Positions 18,364-27,487 are shown, counted from the first letter of the stretch. The stretch is 64,000 nt of DNA from Hyphomonas sp. (GCA_002700305.1 PACZ01000024.1:372001-436000), one strand, 5' to 3'. Program-made: numbers and translations. The notes: generated by a model from the sequence alone, not told the origin.

Positions 18364-18819
18364 ATGGAAGTCCGGAATGAAGTATTCCCATCTGACCCGG
18401 CCCGCATGCAACAGATGCTCGAGAAAGGCCCTGACGGCCCGATCTTCATGGTCAACCTTCTGAAATTCAAGGATAAAGCGGAATATGACGATGGCCGTAA
18501 GACAGATCTCTCCGGACGCGACGCCTACATGATCTACGGCCGGGCGGTGGCGGACATCCTGCCGAAGTTCGGCGGCCGGGCTGTGTTTGCCGCGGACGTA
18601 ACCTTCCTCGCCCTGGGAGACGTCGAGGAGTTGTGGGACGAGGTCGCCATCGCCATGTATCCAAGCCGGGCCGACATGGTGCGCATGTCCCTGTCGGAAG
18701 AATGGCGCGAAGCGGCTGTCCACCGCTCAGCCGGCCTCAAGGGACAACTCAACATCGAGACCGTCCTGCCCGCCGCGCAACAGGACTCTCCATGGGTGAA
18801 AAGCCTGCTGGGGGATTAG
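18364..18819 (+). CDS. DUF1330-like dimeric alpha/beta-barrel protein
   Basis: The 151-residue product begins MEVRNEVFPSDPARM and contains PIFMVNLLKFKDKA and DAYMIYGRAVADILPKFGG, the core pattern of the DUF1330/EthD-like ferredoxin-fold proteins. The start is set by a strong AGGAGG 7 nt upstream. No catalytic role is established for this family. It stands alone between dnaE2 and a TetR gene, so context gives no function. Confidence 0.75.
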   Translation: MEVRNEVFPSDPARMQQMLEKGPDGPIFMVNLLKFKDKAEYDDGRKTDLSGRDAYMIYGRAVADILPKFGGRAVFAADVTFLALGDVEELWDEVAIAMYPSRADMVRMSLSEEWREAAVHRSAGLKGQLNIETVLPAAQQDSPWVKSLLGD

Positions 18820-18960
18820 AAAAACTGATTCTCGCAGATCCCGCAGCAGCAGGAACCTTTCCTCAAGGCCGATCCTGTTTATGCTTGGCTAGTATATGTG
18901 GAAATGTTGGACAGAATTCGGTTTGCCTGAAGGGCCCGATAGACTTTGCAGGGATTAGAC

Positions 18961-19566
18961 ATGGCAACGGATCAGGCCACGCAGGACCAGACACACGTTT
19001 CAGATGGCCGCCGGCTGAGATCTGAGCGCAACAAGCAGAAGATCGTGAGCGCGATGATGGAGCTTGTGCGCGAGGGCGACTACGACCCGAGCGTGGCCAG
19101 CATTGCCGAACGCGCCGGCGTGGGGCTGCGGACAGTCTTCCGCCATTTCGACGATGTCGATACGCTCTACCGGGAAATGTCCGGCCAGATCGAGGCCCGC
19201 ATTCTTCCGGAAATCGCCAAGCCGCTGACGACCGAAGACTGGCAAGGCCGCGTGAAAGAGATGATGGAGCGCCGCATCCGCGTCTTCGAAGACGTCATGC
19301 CTGTTCGTATCTGTGCGCTTGCCAGACGGTACCGCTCAGAACTCCTGATGGCGAACCACAAACGGTTCGTCGCGCATGAGACCGCAGCCCTTGCCCTGGC
19401 GCTGCCTCCTGAAGTGCTGGAAAATGAGCCCCTGAAACTGGCGTTCGACGTCGCGCTGAGTTTCGACACATGGCGGCGCATGCGGCAGGATCAGGGCTTT
19501 TCCAGAGCCAAAGCCACATCCGTTCTGGATACCATGCTGGACGCGCTGATCGCCGCCGCGGAATGA
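18961..19566 (+). CDS. TetR-family regulator upstream of the FGE gene
   Basis: This 201-residue regulator has a TetR HTH at about residues 20-70 (ASIAERAGVGLRTVFRHFDD) and a short helical C-terminal domain. The ATG has AGGG upstream; an earlier in-frame TTG is less likely. The stop overlaps the start of the formylglycine-generating-enzyme gene (ATGA), so both are one operon. It is a candidate regulator for the sulfatase genes transcribed from the opposite strand; a palindrome lies ahead of the farther sulfatase gene. Confidence 0.85.
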   Translation: MATDQATQDQTHVSDGRRLRSERNKQKIVSAMMELVREGDYDPSVASIAERAGVGLRTVFRHFDDVDTLYREMSGQIEARILPEIAKPLTTEDWQGRVKEMMERRIRVFEDVMPVRICALARRYRSELLMANHKRFVAHETAALALALPPEVLENEPLKLAFDVALSFDTWRRMRQDQGFSRAKATSVLDTMLDALIAAAE

Positions 19567-20465
19567 AAAGGCGCGGCGTTCCCGCCTTGGCCATACTTCT
19601 CCTGGCGGCCTGTGGCGCGCCTTCGGACCCGGGCGCCAAATCGACCTCCTGCGGCCTGCCGATCGATCAACTGGATGAATTCATCACGGTTCCGTCCGGA
19701 TCTTTTCTGAAAGGCCGGGACCCGATTTACCGCGAAGAAGTTCCGACAGAAAAACTGCACGTCGACGGCTTCGATATTCTGTCACATGAGGTCACAAACG
19801 CCGAGTTCGCGCGATTTGTCAAAGAAACAGGCTATGTGACAGATGCTGAACGCAGCGCAGCATCGGGCGGGGAAGCTGCCGGTTCGGCCGTCTTCCTGAA
19901 CGCGGAAGGCTCAATGTCTCAGGCGCCCTGGCAACTTGTGTCCGGCGCCACATGGAAATCTCCCGAAGGTCCGGGCACAAATATTGACGGACGTGCCCTG
20001 CATCCGGTCGTGCATATTTCCCTCGCCGATGCCCGCGCCTATGCCGACTGGGCAGGTGGACGGCTGCCGACCGAGGTCGAGTGGGAATATGCAGCGTCTC
20101 TGGGATTGCCTGACCTCGGCCGCTCGAATTCCGGAGCCTACAACAGTGACGGCACGCCCATCGCAAATACCTGGCAGGGCATTTTCCCGTTTTCCAATAC
20201 CGCAGGTGACGGCTTCACGGGCACCTCGCCGGTCGGCTGCTTCGGCAAGGACAGGATAGGCGCCTATGACATGATCGGGAATGTCTGGGAATGGACAGAC
20301 ACCCCTTATGGCCCGGGCACCCACACGATCAAAGGCGGATCCTATCTTTGTGCTGACAATTTCTGCCGGCGTTTCCGTCCGGCGGCCCGGCAGCCCGAAG
20401 AAATAGATTTCTCATCGAACCATATCGGCTTCCGGATCGTACGGGATACCTCTGCCGCTGAATGA
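19563..20465 (+). CDS. Formylglycine-generating enzyme (SUMF1 family) with lipoprotein signal
   Basis: FGEs convert a cysteine in sulfatases to the catalytic formylglycine. The 300-residue protein has the SUMF1 fold signatures: SHEVTNAEFARFVKETGYVT, GRLPTEVEWEYAA, DMIGNVWEWTDTPYG and GGSYLCADNFC. Cys263 and Cys268 keep the C-x4-C spacing of the copper-binding catalytic pair in aerobic FGEs, so this is probably a true FGE and not a cysteine-less SUMF1-like protein. The start with the ATGA overlap gives MKRRGVPALAILLLAACG, a lipobox-bearing signal, so the enzyme would be membrane-anchored on the outer side of the inner membrane or in the outer membrane. Two Cys-type sulfatase genes lie next to it; it ends 1 bp from the first of them. 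Confidence 0.85.
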   Translation: MKRRGVPALAILLLAACGAPSDPGAKSTSCGLPIDQLDEFITVPSGSFLKGRDPIYREEVPTEKLHVDGFDILSHEVTNAEFARFVKETGYVTDAERSAASGGEAAGSAVFLNAEGSMSQAPWQLVSGATWKSPEGPGTNIDGRALHPVVHISLADARAYADWAGGRLPTEVEWEYAASLGLPDLGRSNSGAYNSDGTPIANTWQGIFPFSNTAGDGFTGTSPVGCFGKDRIGAYDMIGNVWEWTDTPYGPGTHTIKGGSYLCADNFCRRFRPAARQPEEIDFSSNHIGFRIVRDTSAAE

Positions 20466-20466
20466 G

Positions 20467-22128
20467 TCAGTTCGGCCAATAGACATATTCATCGCCGGTC
20501 TCGAACCTATCAGCAGCAGTCTTGTCGATCATGATCGGACTCTCAACCGTGTATGGGTATAGAGGCGGCCTGGCGTTTGCCCAGTGTGCATCGATCAATG
20601 CCTGGAGCTCCGCGACCTTATCAGGTTCACTTTCAGCAAGATTGGTTTGCTCCGTCGGATCGTCCTTCAGGTTGAACAACCAGACCTTTTCCTGACGTCC
20701 ATTTACCTGCAGTTTCCAATCACCTGCCCTCACGACACGGTAGTATCCACTGGACCAGAAGATCGCATTGTCCGGACGGGAAACCTCTCCCTGCCCCATG
20801 GCTGCTGGCAACAGGGTTTCACCATCGATCACCACGCCTTCAGGCAGTGCCTCTCCCGCAATCGATGCGAGCGTTGGCATCAGGTCGACATGCGCAACCG
20901 GCGTGTCGATTTGCGAACCGGCTGGGATCTTACCTGGCCATGACACAAACATCGGCACACGGATCCCGCCTTCGAACAGGGTGATCTTCCACCCCCGATA
21001 CGGCGCGTTGACTTCCGGCAATCCGATATAGCCAGCGCCGCCATTGTCCGACGTGAACACAATAACGGTATTGTCGGAAAGCCCCTCTTCTTCCAGCTTG
21101 TCCATGATCCGGCCGACGCTGCGGTCCAGCGCACGCACCATGGCAGCGTAGACCCGCAGGCGTTCGGGCTGAATATCACCGACGGCTTCATAGTCTTCCC
21201 GCGTCGCCTGAAGCGGAGTGTGCACGCCCCAATGCGCCAGGTAGAGAAAGAATGGCCGATCCCGGTTTGCTTCGATCACCTTGCCCGCTTCATCGGTCCA
21301 ATAGTCCGTGAGGTATCCGCCCGGCTCGAACCAGTCGCCATTGTTGTAGGAAGCGGCATACTGCATCCGCGCCCACAGGAATTTGTCGATCGGGTCGAAA
21401 TCCAGCTTGGCATTGACGACATCCGGATCGTCCTCCGGCAGGTACAGACCACTCGCCATGAGCAGGCTTTCATCAAACCCCTGAGCGGTTGGCCGGGAGT
21501 CTTCGCCGCGCCCCAGATGCCACTTGCCGATGTGGACCGTGTGGTAGCCCGCTTCTTTCAGGAGTTCGGCGACCGTGACTTCCTCGCCCGGCAGTCCCTG
21601 CGCCTCAAAGGGAACACCGCCTTCATCCGCTTGCCGGTTCCATTCGATGGGTGGCAGGCCGGTATCCATGTCATTCCCGACCATTGATATGACACGGCCC
21701 ATGCCGTCTGGGGTCGGCGTGAATTCAAATCCCGTCCGGGTCGGATAGCGGCCGGTCATCAGCATGGCGCGAGATGGTGCGCAGGTACCTGTTCCGGAGT
21801 AAGCCTGCCGGAAGATGGCGCCTCTTGCTGCCAGCCTGTCTATGTTCGGCGTTGGCACGCGTCCACCGGCCACACCGCCGCCGAAAGTCGAAATGTCATT
21901 GATGCCAAGATCATCCGCGACAATGAAAATGATATTGGGCGGCCTTTCGGCATCCGCCGACTGCGGTGATGCAGGCCCTTGTTGCCAGACCACCGCCTGG
22001 TACGGCGCAACATCCCTCTGGCCGGAATGCGACGCGATGAACAGAATGATCGCTGTCTTGTTGAACCATGCCAGCGCGCCGAAGACTATCAGCAGGCTGG
22101 CGCCGCCGATCAGGATTCTTTTCAACAT
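20467..22128 (-). CDS. Type I (Cys-type) sulfatase, membrane-anchored
   Basis: The protein (553 residues) starts with a hydrophobic N-terminal anchor (ILIGGASLLIVFGALAWF) and has the alkaline-phosphatase-superfamily metal motif NIIFIVADDLGIND. The sulfatase signature CAPSRAMLMTGRYPTRTG carries the cysteine (about Cys116) that FGE converts to formylglycine, followed by GYHTVHIGKWHLG and FTSDNGGAGY. It would hydrolyse sulfate esters in the periplasm. I chose the ATG at MLKRIL over an upstream GTG. It lies downstream of a GST gene by 18 bp. The substrate (steroid, sugar or polysaccharide sulfate) is not determinable. Confidence 0.92.
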   Translation of the reverse strand: MLKRILIGGASLLIVFGALAWFNKTAIILFIASHSGQRDVAPYQAVVWQQGPASPQSADAERPPNIIFIVADDLGINDISTFGGGVAGGRVPTPNIDRLAARGAIFRQAYSGTGTCAPSRAMLMTGRYPTRTGFEFTPTPDGMGRVISMVGNDMDTGLPPIEWNRQADEGGVPFEAQGLPGEEVTVAELLKEAGYHTVHIGKWHLGRGEDSRPTAQGFDESLLMASGLYLPEDDPDVVNAKLDFDPIDKFLWARMQYAASYNNGDWFEPGGYLTDYWTDEAGKVIEANRDRPFFLYLAHWGVHTPLQATREDYEAVGDIQPERLRVYAAMVRALDRSVGRIMDKLEEEGLSDNTVIVFTSDNGGAGYIGLPEVNAPYRGWKITLFEGGIRVPMFVSWPGKIPAGSQIDTPVAHVDLMPTLASIAGEALPEGVVIDGETLLPAAMGQGEVSRPDNAIFWSSGYYRVVRAGDWKLQVNGRQEKVWLFNLKDDPTEQTNLAESEPDKVAELQALIDAHWANARPPLYPYTVESPIMIDKTAADRFETGDEYVYWPN

Positions 22129-22146
22129 ATCCGTTCCCACCCTGAT

Positions 22147-23184
22147 CTACGTAACAAGCTCTTCACAGCCCGTGCCGGAGAAGATTTCCTTGAGATCATT
22201 TTTCGCGCTGTCCGGGACAGCCTCGGCCGTTTGCAACAAATGCTGCAGGCATTTGGCCTGGTAGGGAAATGTTGGCTGCTGCCAGATCTGGCCATCTATA
22301 TTTGTGCGGAAATCCGACTCCCCTGCAGCGACCGCTGCGGCATTCGCCTTGAGAAACGGCAGGTACACCCGCCCAATTTCCGACAGGAGGGGCTTCAGGC
22401 GCTCTGCGGCCTGTTCCGGTGTGAACCAGTCACCCTCAGCCGGCTCAACACCTGACAGGTCTTCCATACGGTCCAGCCAGGCACGCACCCTCGCGGACCG
22501 GGCGCGGGTCAGTGTCGCCGATGTCGGCTCAATGATCGCCAGCTGGGTCAGCTGCCCGTAAATCGCGAAATCGGCGGACGATGGACGAGCTCCCAGCACA
22601 TAACCGGCATGCTGGATCAATGCGTCCAGAAGATCGATGAAGCGGAGATAACTCGCCTCAATCGTGGAGGCTGTGACATCGTTCGACCCGACGACATACA
22701 GCCGTTCTGTTTGCCGTTTACTGAACATGTCCGCCATCTTCTGGGCATCCGCTGCCTCAAGCGTTGGCACAGACCAGTAAACAAGAAGCGGCCCGGCATT
22801 GTCGCGATCGGCTTCAAAATACCAGCGGTAATGAAACATCGCCTTGGTCAGCCACTCATCGGCATAGTCTTCGATCAGCTCATTCAGGAAGGCTAGGACA
22901 GGATTCTCCGGGATGACACCGCGTCCTGAATAATCCCGCTCCAGCCTGCGCGTGATCGGCGTGGAGTCGACCACGGCCTCTACCCCGCCGTCGGAGTTTG
23001 GGAAGTAGAATGTTGGCAGAAGTTTCACCTTGGGCTGCGGCAGATCTGGCGGCGGATTTTGATGCCCACCCCAAATCACAGCGTAAGGAATATGACGGTA
23101 GCGCAGTAACGCCACCATCTTGCGGGTATAGGGTGAGCCGGGCGCTCCCATCAGCACCAGACGGTCATTGCCTGCGGTTACCAT
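22147..23184 (-). CDS. Glutathione S-transferase family protein
   Basis: The product (345 residues) begins MVTAGNDRLVLMGAPGSPYT, a thioredoxin-fold GST N-terminal domain with the SPYTRK active-site-like loop, followed by LLPTFYF and an all-helical domain with GARPSSADFAIYGQL, the N-capping-box region of GST C-terminal domains. The start is set by GGAGG 4 nt upstream; the frame is open farther but without support. About 110 C-terminal residues extend beyond a standard GST. It lies between the two sulfatase genes, so a role in degrading the same sulfated compound is plausible but inferred. Confidence 0.82.
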   Translation of the reverse strand: MVTAGNDRLVLMGAPGSPYTRKMVALLRYRHIPYAVIWGGHQNPPPDLPQPKVKLLPTFYFPNSDGGVEAVVDSTPITRRLERDYSGRGVIPENPVLAFLNELIEDYADEWLTKAMFHYRWYFEADRDNAGPLLVYWSVPTLEAADAQKMADMFSKRQTERLYVVGSNDVTASTIEASYLRFIDLLDALIQHAGYVLGARPSSADFAIYGQLTQLAIIEPTSATLTRARSARVRAWLDRMEDLSGVEPAEGDWFTPEQAAERLKPLLSEIGRVYLPFLKANAAAVAAGESDFRTNIDGQIWQQPTFPYQAKCLQHLLQTAEAVPDSAKNDLKEIFSGTGCEELVT

Positions 23185-23271
23185 TTTTCCTCCCTGCCCG
23201 TTCTCCGGGCTTAGTATTATTATTGACACTCTTTTTGCCAATTCTCTCACGGTCAAGAGCCGGAGCCCGGG

Positions 23272-25074
23272 TCACCTCCGGAAAAGCCGCAGCACCAGAC
23301 GCCCAACCAGCCAGACAACCGCCACGACACCGATGAGCAACACCACCAGCTGCATCCAGTAAGCCTTGAGCTGGCGCGCCATCGTGTTGCGGGTGATTTC
23401 TTTCAGCGAATTGTATCCTTCCGGAACCTCAAGAACCCCAACGCGCGCGCTGTAGGCCTGATATTCGTTCAGCATGTCGGCAAACACATCCGGCTGCTCC
23501 AGTCGCAGGTCCGTGGTCTCTCCCGGGTCCGCTTCGATATCATAAAGGCGCCACTGCCCGTCTCCATGAGGCTTCTGGTTGCGAGTGATTTTCCAGCGGC
23601 CTTTCAGGACAGCTGAATTGCCGGAGACTTCCATGCCGATGACATCGCCTGGCTGATAAACCGCCGCCTGGGTTCCGGACAGTAGCGGCTCAAGACTTCG
23701 CCCGGTCATCCTCTCACCCGTGTCGTCTATCCCGGCATATTTCAGGAGTGTCGGGGCAATATCGGTGACCACTGTCCGCGCATCAAACGTCTGACCCTCA
23801 GGGACGCCGGGCCCGGTCATGATCAGGGGCACACGCAGTCCGCCTTCCGACCCGAGAAACTTGAACATGTTGTTCGGAGACGCCGCCGCGATCGCCCACT
23901 CAGGACCGATAAAGCCCCAACTGCCTTGCTCGCCAATACCCTCCCTGCCGATATGGTAGCCATGCAGCTTCATCCAGATTGACAGGCGAATATCGGTATC
24001 GCCGCGCGATGGCTCCGGCCCGTTGTCAGAGGTGACGACAAAAATGGTATTATCGTATCTTCCCGTTTCCTCGAGATGTTCCACGAACCGGCCAATCTCG
24101 ATGTCCATGGCTTCCATCATGGCTGCATTCACCTGCATGCGCGCGGCATAAAGATCCTGATCTTCAGGGGAAAGATCATCCCAGGCACGCATCTCATCCG
24201 GCATGGGCGCCAAAGGAGCGCTATCCGGAATGAGTCCGATTTCCTTCGCCTTTTGCCATCGCGCCTCTCTCAACGCGTTCCAGCCCGCGTCGTAGACACC
24301 GTCATACCCGGTCGTCAGTTCGGGCGGCGCCTGCACGGGAATATGGATTGCCTGGAAGGGAAGATACGCAAAGAAGGGCGCGTCCTGATTGCCTTCGTCC
24401 AGGTATTCGATCATGTGATCGACAATCATCGTCGAAGAATAGAAGGAATCCGGCAACTCGGCGGGCTGCCCGTCTTCGTACCAGGGCGCCTTTTGGTAAT
24501 AGGGCATGTAGGGCTTGTCTGACCAGTTGTCGGCGCCTGAAGCATCCAATGCCAGCGACCTGTCGAAGCCATGGGCGTTCGGCAGGTCTCCCGCACCGCT
24601 ACCGAGATGCCACTTGCCTGACATCAAGGTACGATAACCGGCAGCCTTCAGCCGGTCTGCCAGTGTCAGAACTCCCGGCTCCAGATGCATGGTATAGCCC
24701 GGCTGGCCGACATGTTCCTTGGGCAGGACTTCAGGAATGGTGGCGATGCCTGTCATATGATTGTCCATGCCAGTCAGGAGCATGGCACGGGACGGTGAGC
24801 AAAGCGGCGAAGAGTAATGACGGCGGAATATTGCGCCGCGTGCGGCGAGGGCATCGATGTTGGGGGTCCGCGCCTCCCCGCCATACGCCCCAAAATCCAT
24901 CAGCGCGGCATCATCGACGAGGATCAGGACGAAATTCGGCCGCGAGTCCTCAGCTTGAGGGGTTTCAGCTGCAGCCACTGCCGCAAGCCCGAAGCTTGCC
25001 GCCAGCAAGGCAATCCCCCCACCCAGCCGCATTCGCATTTTATGGACAAAACCGTCCCACGCCCATTTCGACAT
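23272..25074 (-). CDS. Arylsulfatase-type Cys sulfatase with C-terminal membrane anchor
   Basis: The 600-residue protein has a signal peptide (GIALLAASFGLAAVAAAE), the metal motif NFVLILVDDAALMDFG, the formylglycine signature CSPSRAMLLTGMDNHMTG with Cys92, GYRTLMSGKWHLG, and VVTSDNGPEPS. Its length and order match AtsA-like arylsulfatases. The last 35 residues form an extra hydrophobic helix (MQLVVLLIGVVAVVWLVG) with an Arg-rich tail, which would fix the enzyme to the inner membrane. GAGGT precedes the ATG. It depends on an FGE, supplied by the nearby lipoprotein. Confidence 0.92.
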   Translation of the reverse strand: MSKWAWDGFVHKMRMRLGGGIALLAASFGLAAVAAAETPQAEDSRPNFVLILVDDAALMDFGAYGGEARTPNIDALAARGAIFRRHYSSPLCSPSRAMLLTGMDNHMTGIATIPEVLPKEHVGQPGYTMHLEPGVLTLADRLKAAGYRTLMSGKWHLGSGAGDLPNAHGFDRSLALDASGADNWSDKPYMPYYQKAPWYEDGQPAELPDSFYSSTMIVDHMIEYLDEGNQDAPFFAYLPFQAIHIPVQAPPELTTGYDGVYDAGWNALREARWQKAKEIGLIPDSAPLAPMPDEMRAWDDLSPEDQDLYAARMQVNAAMMEAMDIEIGRFVEHLEETGRYDNTIFVVTSDNGPEPSRGDTDIRLSIWMKLHGYHIGREGIGEQGSWGFIGPEWAIAAASPNNMFKFLGSEGGLRVPLIMTGPGVPEGQTFDARTVVTDIAPTLLKYAGIDDTGERMTGRSLEPLLSGTQAAVYQPGDVIGMEVSGNSAVLKGRWKITRNQKPHGDGQWRLYDIEADPGETTDLRLEQPDVFADMLNEYQAYSARVGVLEVPEGYNSLKEITRNTMARQLKAYWMQLVVLLIGVVAVVWLVGRLVLRLFRR

Positions 25075-25097
25075 GACTACCTCAATCCCGGATGTAT

Positions 25098-25114
25098 TGA
25101 CACTTGAAATGTCA
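25098..25114. promoter_or_regulatory. Operator-like palindrome upstream of the arylsulfatase gene
   Basis: TGACA-CTTGAAA-TGTCA forms a near-palindrome 23 bp ahead of the arylsulfatase start. It is the size of a TetR-family operator and could be bound by the regulator at 18961-19566. No exact second copy was found. Confidence 0.35.
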
Positions 25115-25226
25115 CCTTATTCCGGTTTTGTCAAAGAGGCATCTGCCGACGATCCTGATCGTCAGGCACAGGCGCACGCACTCTTGCCAGAGCGCAGACC
25201 ATAAAGATGTTTGCAGGAATCTGAAC

Positions 25227-26018
25227 CTAAACCCGGACGCCAGAATGGGGCCGCCCGAGGCTCACGCCAGGTTCTGGCTGTTTCGGCCCATGCCGGTGAT
25301 AACGTGCGCCTTTGACGAACAATTTCAGCGCTTCCCAGTGGATCCCGGCAATCACGCCGATCGTCATCATCGGAAAACGTGCCAACACGCCCAGCGTCGT
25401 TCGGTTTGTTACCGGCCGTGCCTCCCCTACCAAGGAGGCGCGCATACGCTCGGTGCCATCCGCCCGATAGGAAATCGCCAGCTTGAGAGTCTCTGCAGGG
25501 GGCTGGAGGACAAATTTGTAGTGCCCGCGTTTGTCAAAAAACGGGGAGACATAGAACGCCTTGTCGCAATCATGCTGGCAAACGCCCTGTTCTTCATCAG
25601 CCGCACACAGATAAAAGTGGCGTTCCCCGAACGTATTCCCAACCTCATACAGCACGTGATGAAGTTCGCCTGTGTGGTTGCGAATGAAGTAGACAGAAAT
25701 GGGATTGAACACATAACCGAACATGCGCGGCAGCGTCAGCAGCTCGACCTTGTCTGCTGGCTCCTGAACACCCTGCCCTTTGACAAATGCCCGAACCCAT
25801 CCAGCCAGATCACGCGACTGGCCGTCGCCATGGTCCAGCGGGTTGACGCTCATAAGCCCGCCTTTTCCAATCTTCAGAAACCGGGTGAGCCCGCGCGCCT
25901 CATCCAACCGGTCAAGGTCGAGCAACACATAGGCAATCCGGTAGCGTAAAAAGTGAGACACATCACCGAAGCGACGATGGCTCACCTTGCCGACGTAATA
26001 TTGCGCCGGTGCACTCAT
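25227..26018 (-). CDS. DUF1365 protein
   Basis: This 263-residue protein has DUF1365 features: YVGKVSHRRFGDVSHFLRYR at the N-terminus, LLTLPRMFGYVFNPISVYF, and KAFYVSPFFD. The family is of unknown biochemical role but commonly sits beside an FAD-dependent oxidoreductase and a cyclopropane-fatty-acid-synthase-like gene in RpoE/ChrR (singlet-oxygen) regulons. Here it overlaps the oxidoreductase gene by 4 nt and the sigma factor is divergent next to it. The usual Cfa-like methyltransferase is absent from this window. Confidence 0.87.
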   Translation of the reverse strand: MSAPAQYYVGKVSHRRFGDVSHFLRYRIAYVLLDLDRLDEARGLTRFLKIGKGGLMSVNPLDHGDGQSRDLAGWVRAFVKGQGVQEPADKVELLTLPRMFGYVFNPISVYFIRNHTGELHHVLYEVGNTFGERHFYLCAADEEQGVCQHDCDKAFYVSPFFDKRGHYKFVLQPPAETLKLAISYRADGTERMRASLVGEARPVTNRTTLGVLARFPMMTIGVIAGIHWEALKLFVKGARYHRHGPKQPEPGVSLGRPHSGVRV

Positions 26019-27385
26019 GCGGAAACCTTTCCGGCCTCCGGCCGCGCCAGACGCTCCTTCGAATAATCAAACGCCCAAGGACGCTTCCAGTCGCTCAGCA
26101 ATTCGGCAACAGCAAGGCCGGACTGTATTCCATCCTCGTGGAACCCATAGCCCTGCCATGCCCCACAGAACCAGGTGTTCCGGTGGCCTTGGATCGACCA
26201 GATCTCCCGCTGAGCCTGCATGGCGCGTCCATCAAAGACCGGATGATTGTAGACAAACTCCTGTTCCACCTTGTCCGGCGTGGGCTCCTGTTCGGGATTG
26301 AGGGTTACAAAGTAATTTGTCGTGGTCTCAAGTCTCTGAAGTGCATTCATCCAGTAAGTCACGGAAAGCTGCAGCGAGTCAGCCTGTCTGGCCCGGTAAT
26401 TCCAGGCGGCCCAGGCTGCCTTGCGGATTGGCATCAGGGTTTCGTCACGGTGAAGGATGACACGGTTCGGCTGAGTGCGGAAACCGGAGAGAATCCGGGT
26501 TTCCGGTTCAGCCGCATCAGCAAGCAGAGCCAGCGCTTCTGGTGCATGGCAGGCGAAGACGACCTCATCAAAATCCTCGAATGTGCCGTCGGAAAAACGA
26601 AGGCGAACGCCTTGCGCCGTCCGGTGCACGGATTCGATTCCGGCATTGCAGCGGATCCGGTCAGAAAACCCCTGCGTCATGGGGGCGAGGTAAGACGCGC
26701 TTCCACCATCGACGGACTGCCACGGAAATTGAGGGCGAACTCTGACCAGCCCATGGTTCACGAAGAACCGTGCAAGACTGGCCGCCGGGAAATCCATGAT
26801 CATGGAGACCGGGCAAGACCAGATCGCGGCAGCCATTGGCAGGAGGTGGTAGTCGACAAATGCCCGACCATATTTCTCTTCGGCAATATAGTCGCCAATA
26901 GACCGGCCGCGCTGGCACTGCGCCAGATCATGAGAGGCAGCATGGAACCGCAGAATGTCCTTCAGCATCAGAAAGAAGCGCGGACTCGCCATGTTCCGCC
27001 GCCAGGCGAACAGGCCATCCATACCATGACTGGCGTATTCCATGCGCTCGTCCGGCATCGAGACGGAAAAGTTCATGCGGGTCGGGTTTGACGCCACACC
27101 AAGGCGGTCAAACAACGCCGTCAGATTTGGATAGTTCGGCTCATTGAAGACGATAAAGCCGGTATCCACCGGGACAGGCCCCTCGGGCGCTTCGACTGTT
27201 ACTGTCGCGGTATGCCCGCCAATCCGCCCGGCCTTCTCGAAAACGGTGATGTCGCAGGTATTCTGCAACGCCCAGGCGGCCGACAGGCCCGAAATTCCCG
27301 TACCTATAATGGCCACCCGCGAGCGGCGCCCTTCAGAAACGGCTCCTGAGCGACGGTTAATCGGCGCGGCGACATCAAATGGCAT
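26015..27385 (-). CDS. FAD-dependent oxidoreductase of the DUF1365/singlet-oxygen cluster
   Basis: The 456-residue flavoprotein has an N-terminal dinucleotide fold (VAIIGTGISGLSAAWAL) and the amine-oxidase-like motif EKAGRIGGHTATV, then GLFAWRRN, the substrate-domain segment and a C-terminal FAD motif near NTWFCGAWQGYGFHEDG. It belongs to the NAD(P)-binding/FAD oxidoreductases found with DUF1365 in lipid-modifying clusters (by family context, not by direct biochemistry). It is the first gene of the minus-strand operon facing the ECF sigma gene. Confidence 0.88.
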   Translation of the reverse strand: MPFDVAAPINRRSGAVSEGRRSRVAIIGTGISGLSAAWALQNTCDITVFEKAGRIGGHTATVTVEAPEGPVPVDTGFIVFNEPNYPNLTALFDRLGVASNPTRMNFSVSMPDERMEYASHGMDGLFAWRRNMASPRFFLMLKDILRFHAASHDLAQCQRGRSIGDYIAEEKYGRAFVDYHLLPMAAAIWSCPVSMIMDFPAASLARFFVNHGLVRVRPQFPWQSVDGGSASYLAPMTQGFSDRIRCNAGIESVHRTAQGVRLRFSDGTFEDFDEVVFACHAPEALALLADAAEPETRILSGFRTQPNRVILHRDETLMPIRKAAWAAWNYRARQADSLQLSVTYWMNALQRLETTTNYFVTLNPEQEPTPDKVEQEFVYNHPVFDGRAMQAQREIWSIQGHRNTWFCGAWQGYGFHEDGIQSGLAVAELLSDWKRPWAFDYSKERLARPEAGKVSA

Positions 27386-27412
27386 GGGCGTTCTCCGAAC
27401 TGTTCAATGACA

Positions 27413-27438
27413 TACGCAGCAGCCCGTCTGCCGGATTG
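27413..27438 (-). promoter_or_regulatory. ECF-type promoter of the oxidoreductase-DUF1365 operon
   Basis: On the minus strand CAATCC (27438-27433), a 16-nt spacer and CGTA (27416-27413) resemble the TGATCC/CGTA pattern of RpoE-ChrR-type promoters. It lies 27 nt before the oxidoreductase ATG. The -35 match is 4 of 6. Confidence 0.5.
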
Positions 27439-27440
27439 AA

Positions 27441-27466
27441 TGATCCAGTCCGGCGATATTTGCGTA
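27441..27466 (+). promoter_or_regulatory. ECF-type promoter of the sigma/anti-sigma operon
   Basis: TGATCC (27441-27446), a 16-nt spacer and CGTA (27463-27466) match the known element pair of this ECF group and lie 21 nt ahead of the chosen sigma-factor ATG. This implies autoactivation. Confidence 0.65.
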
Positions 27467-27487
27467 AAAGGTCCAAAGGAGGCGATA

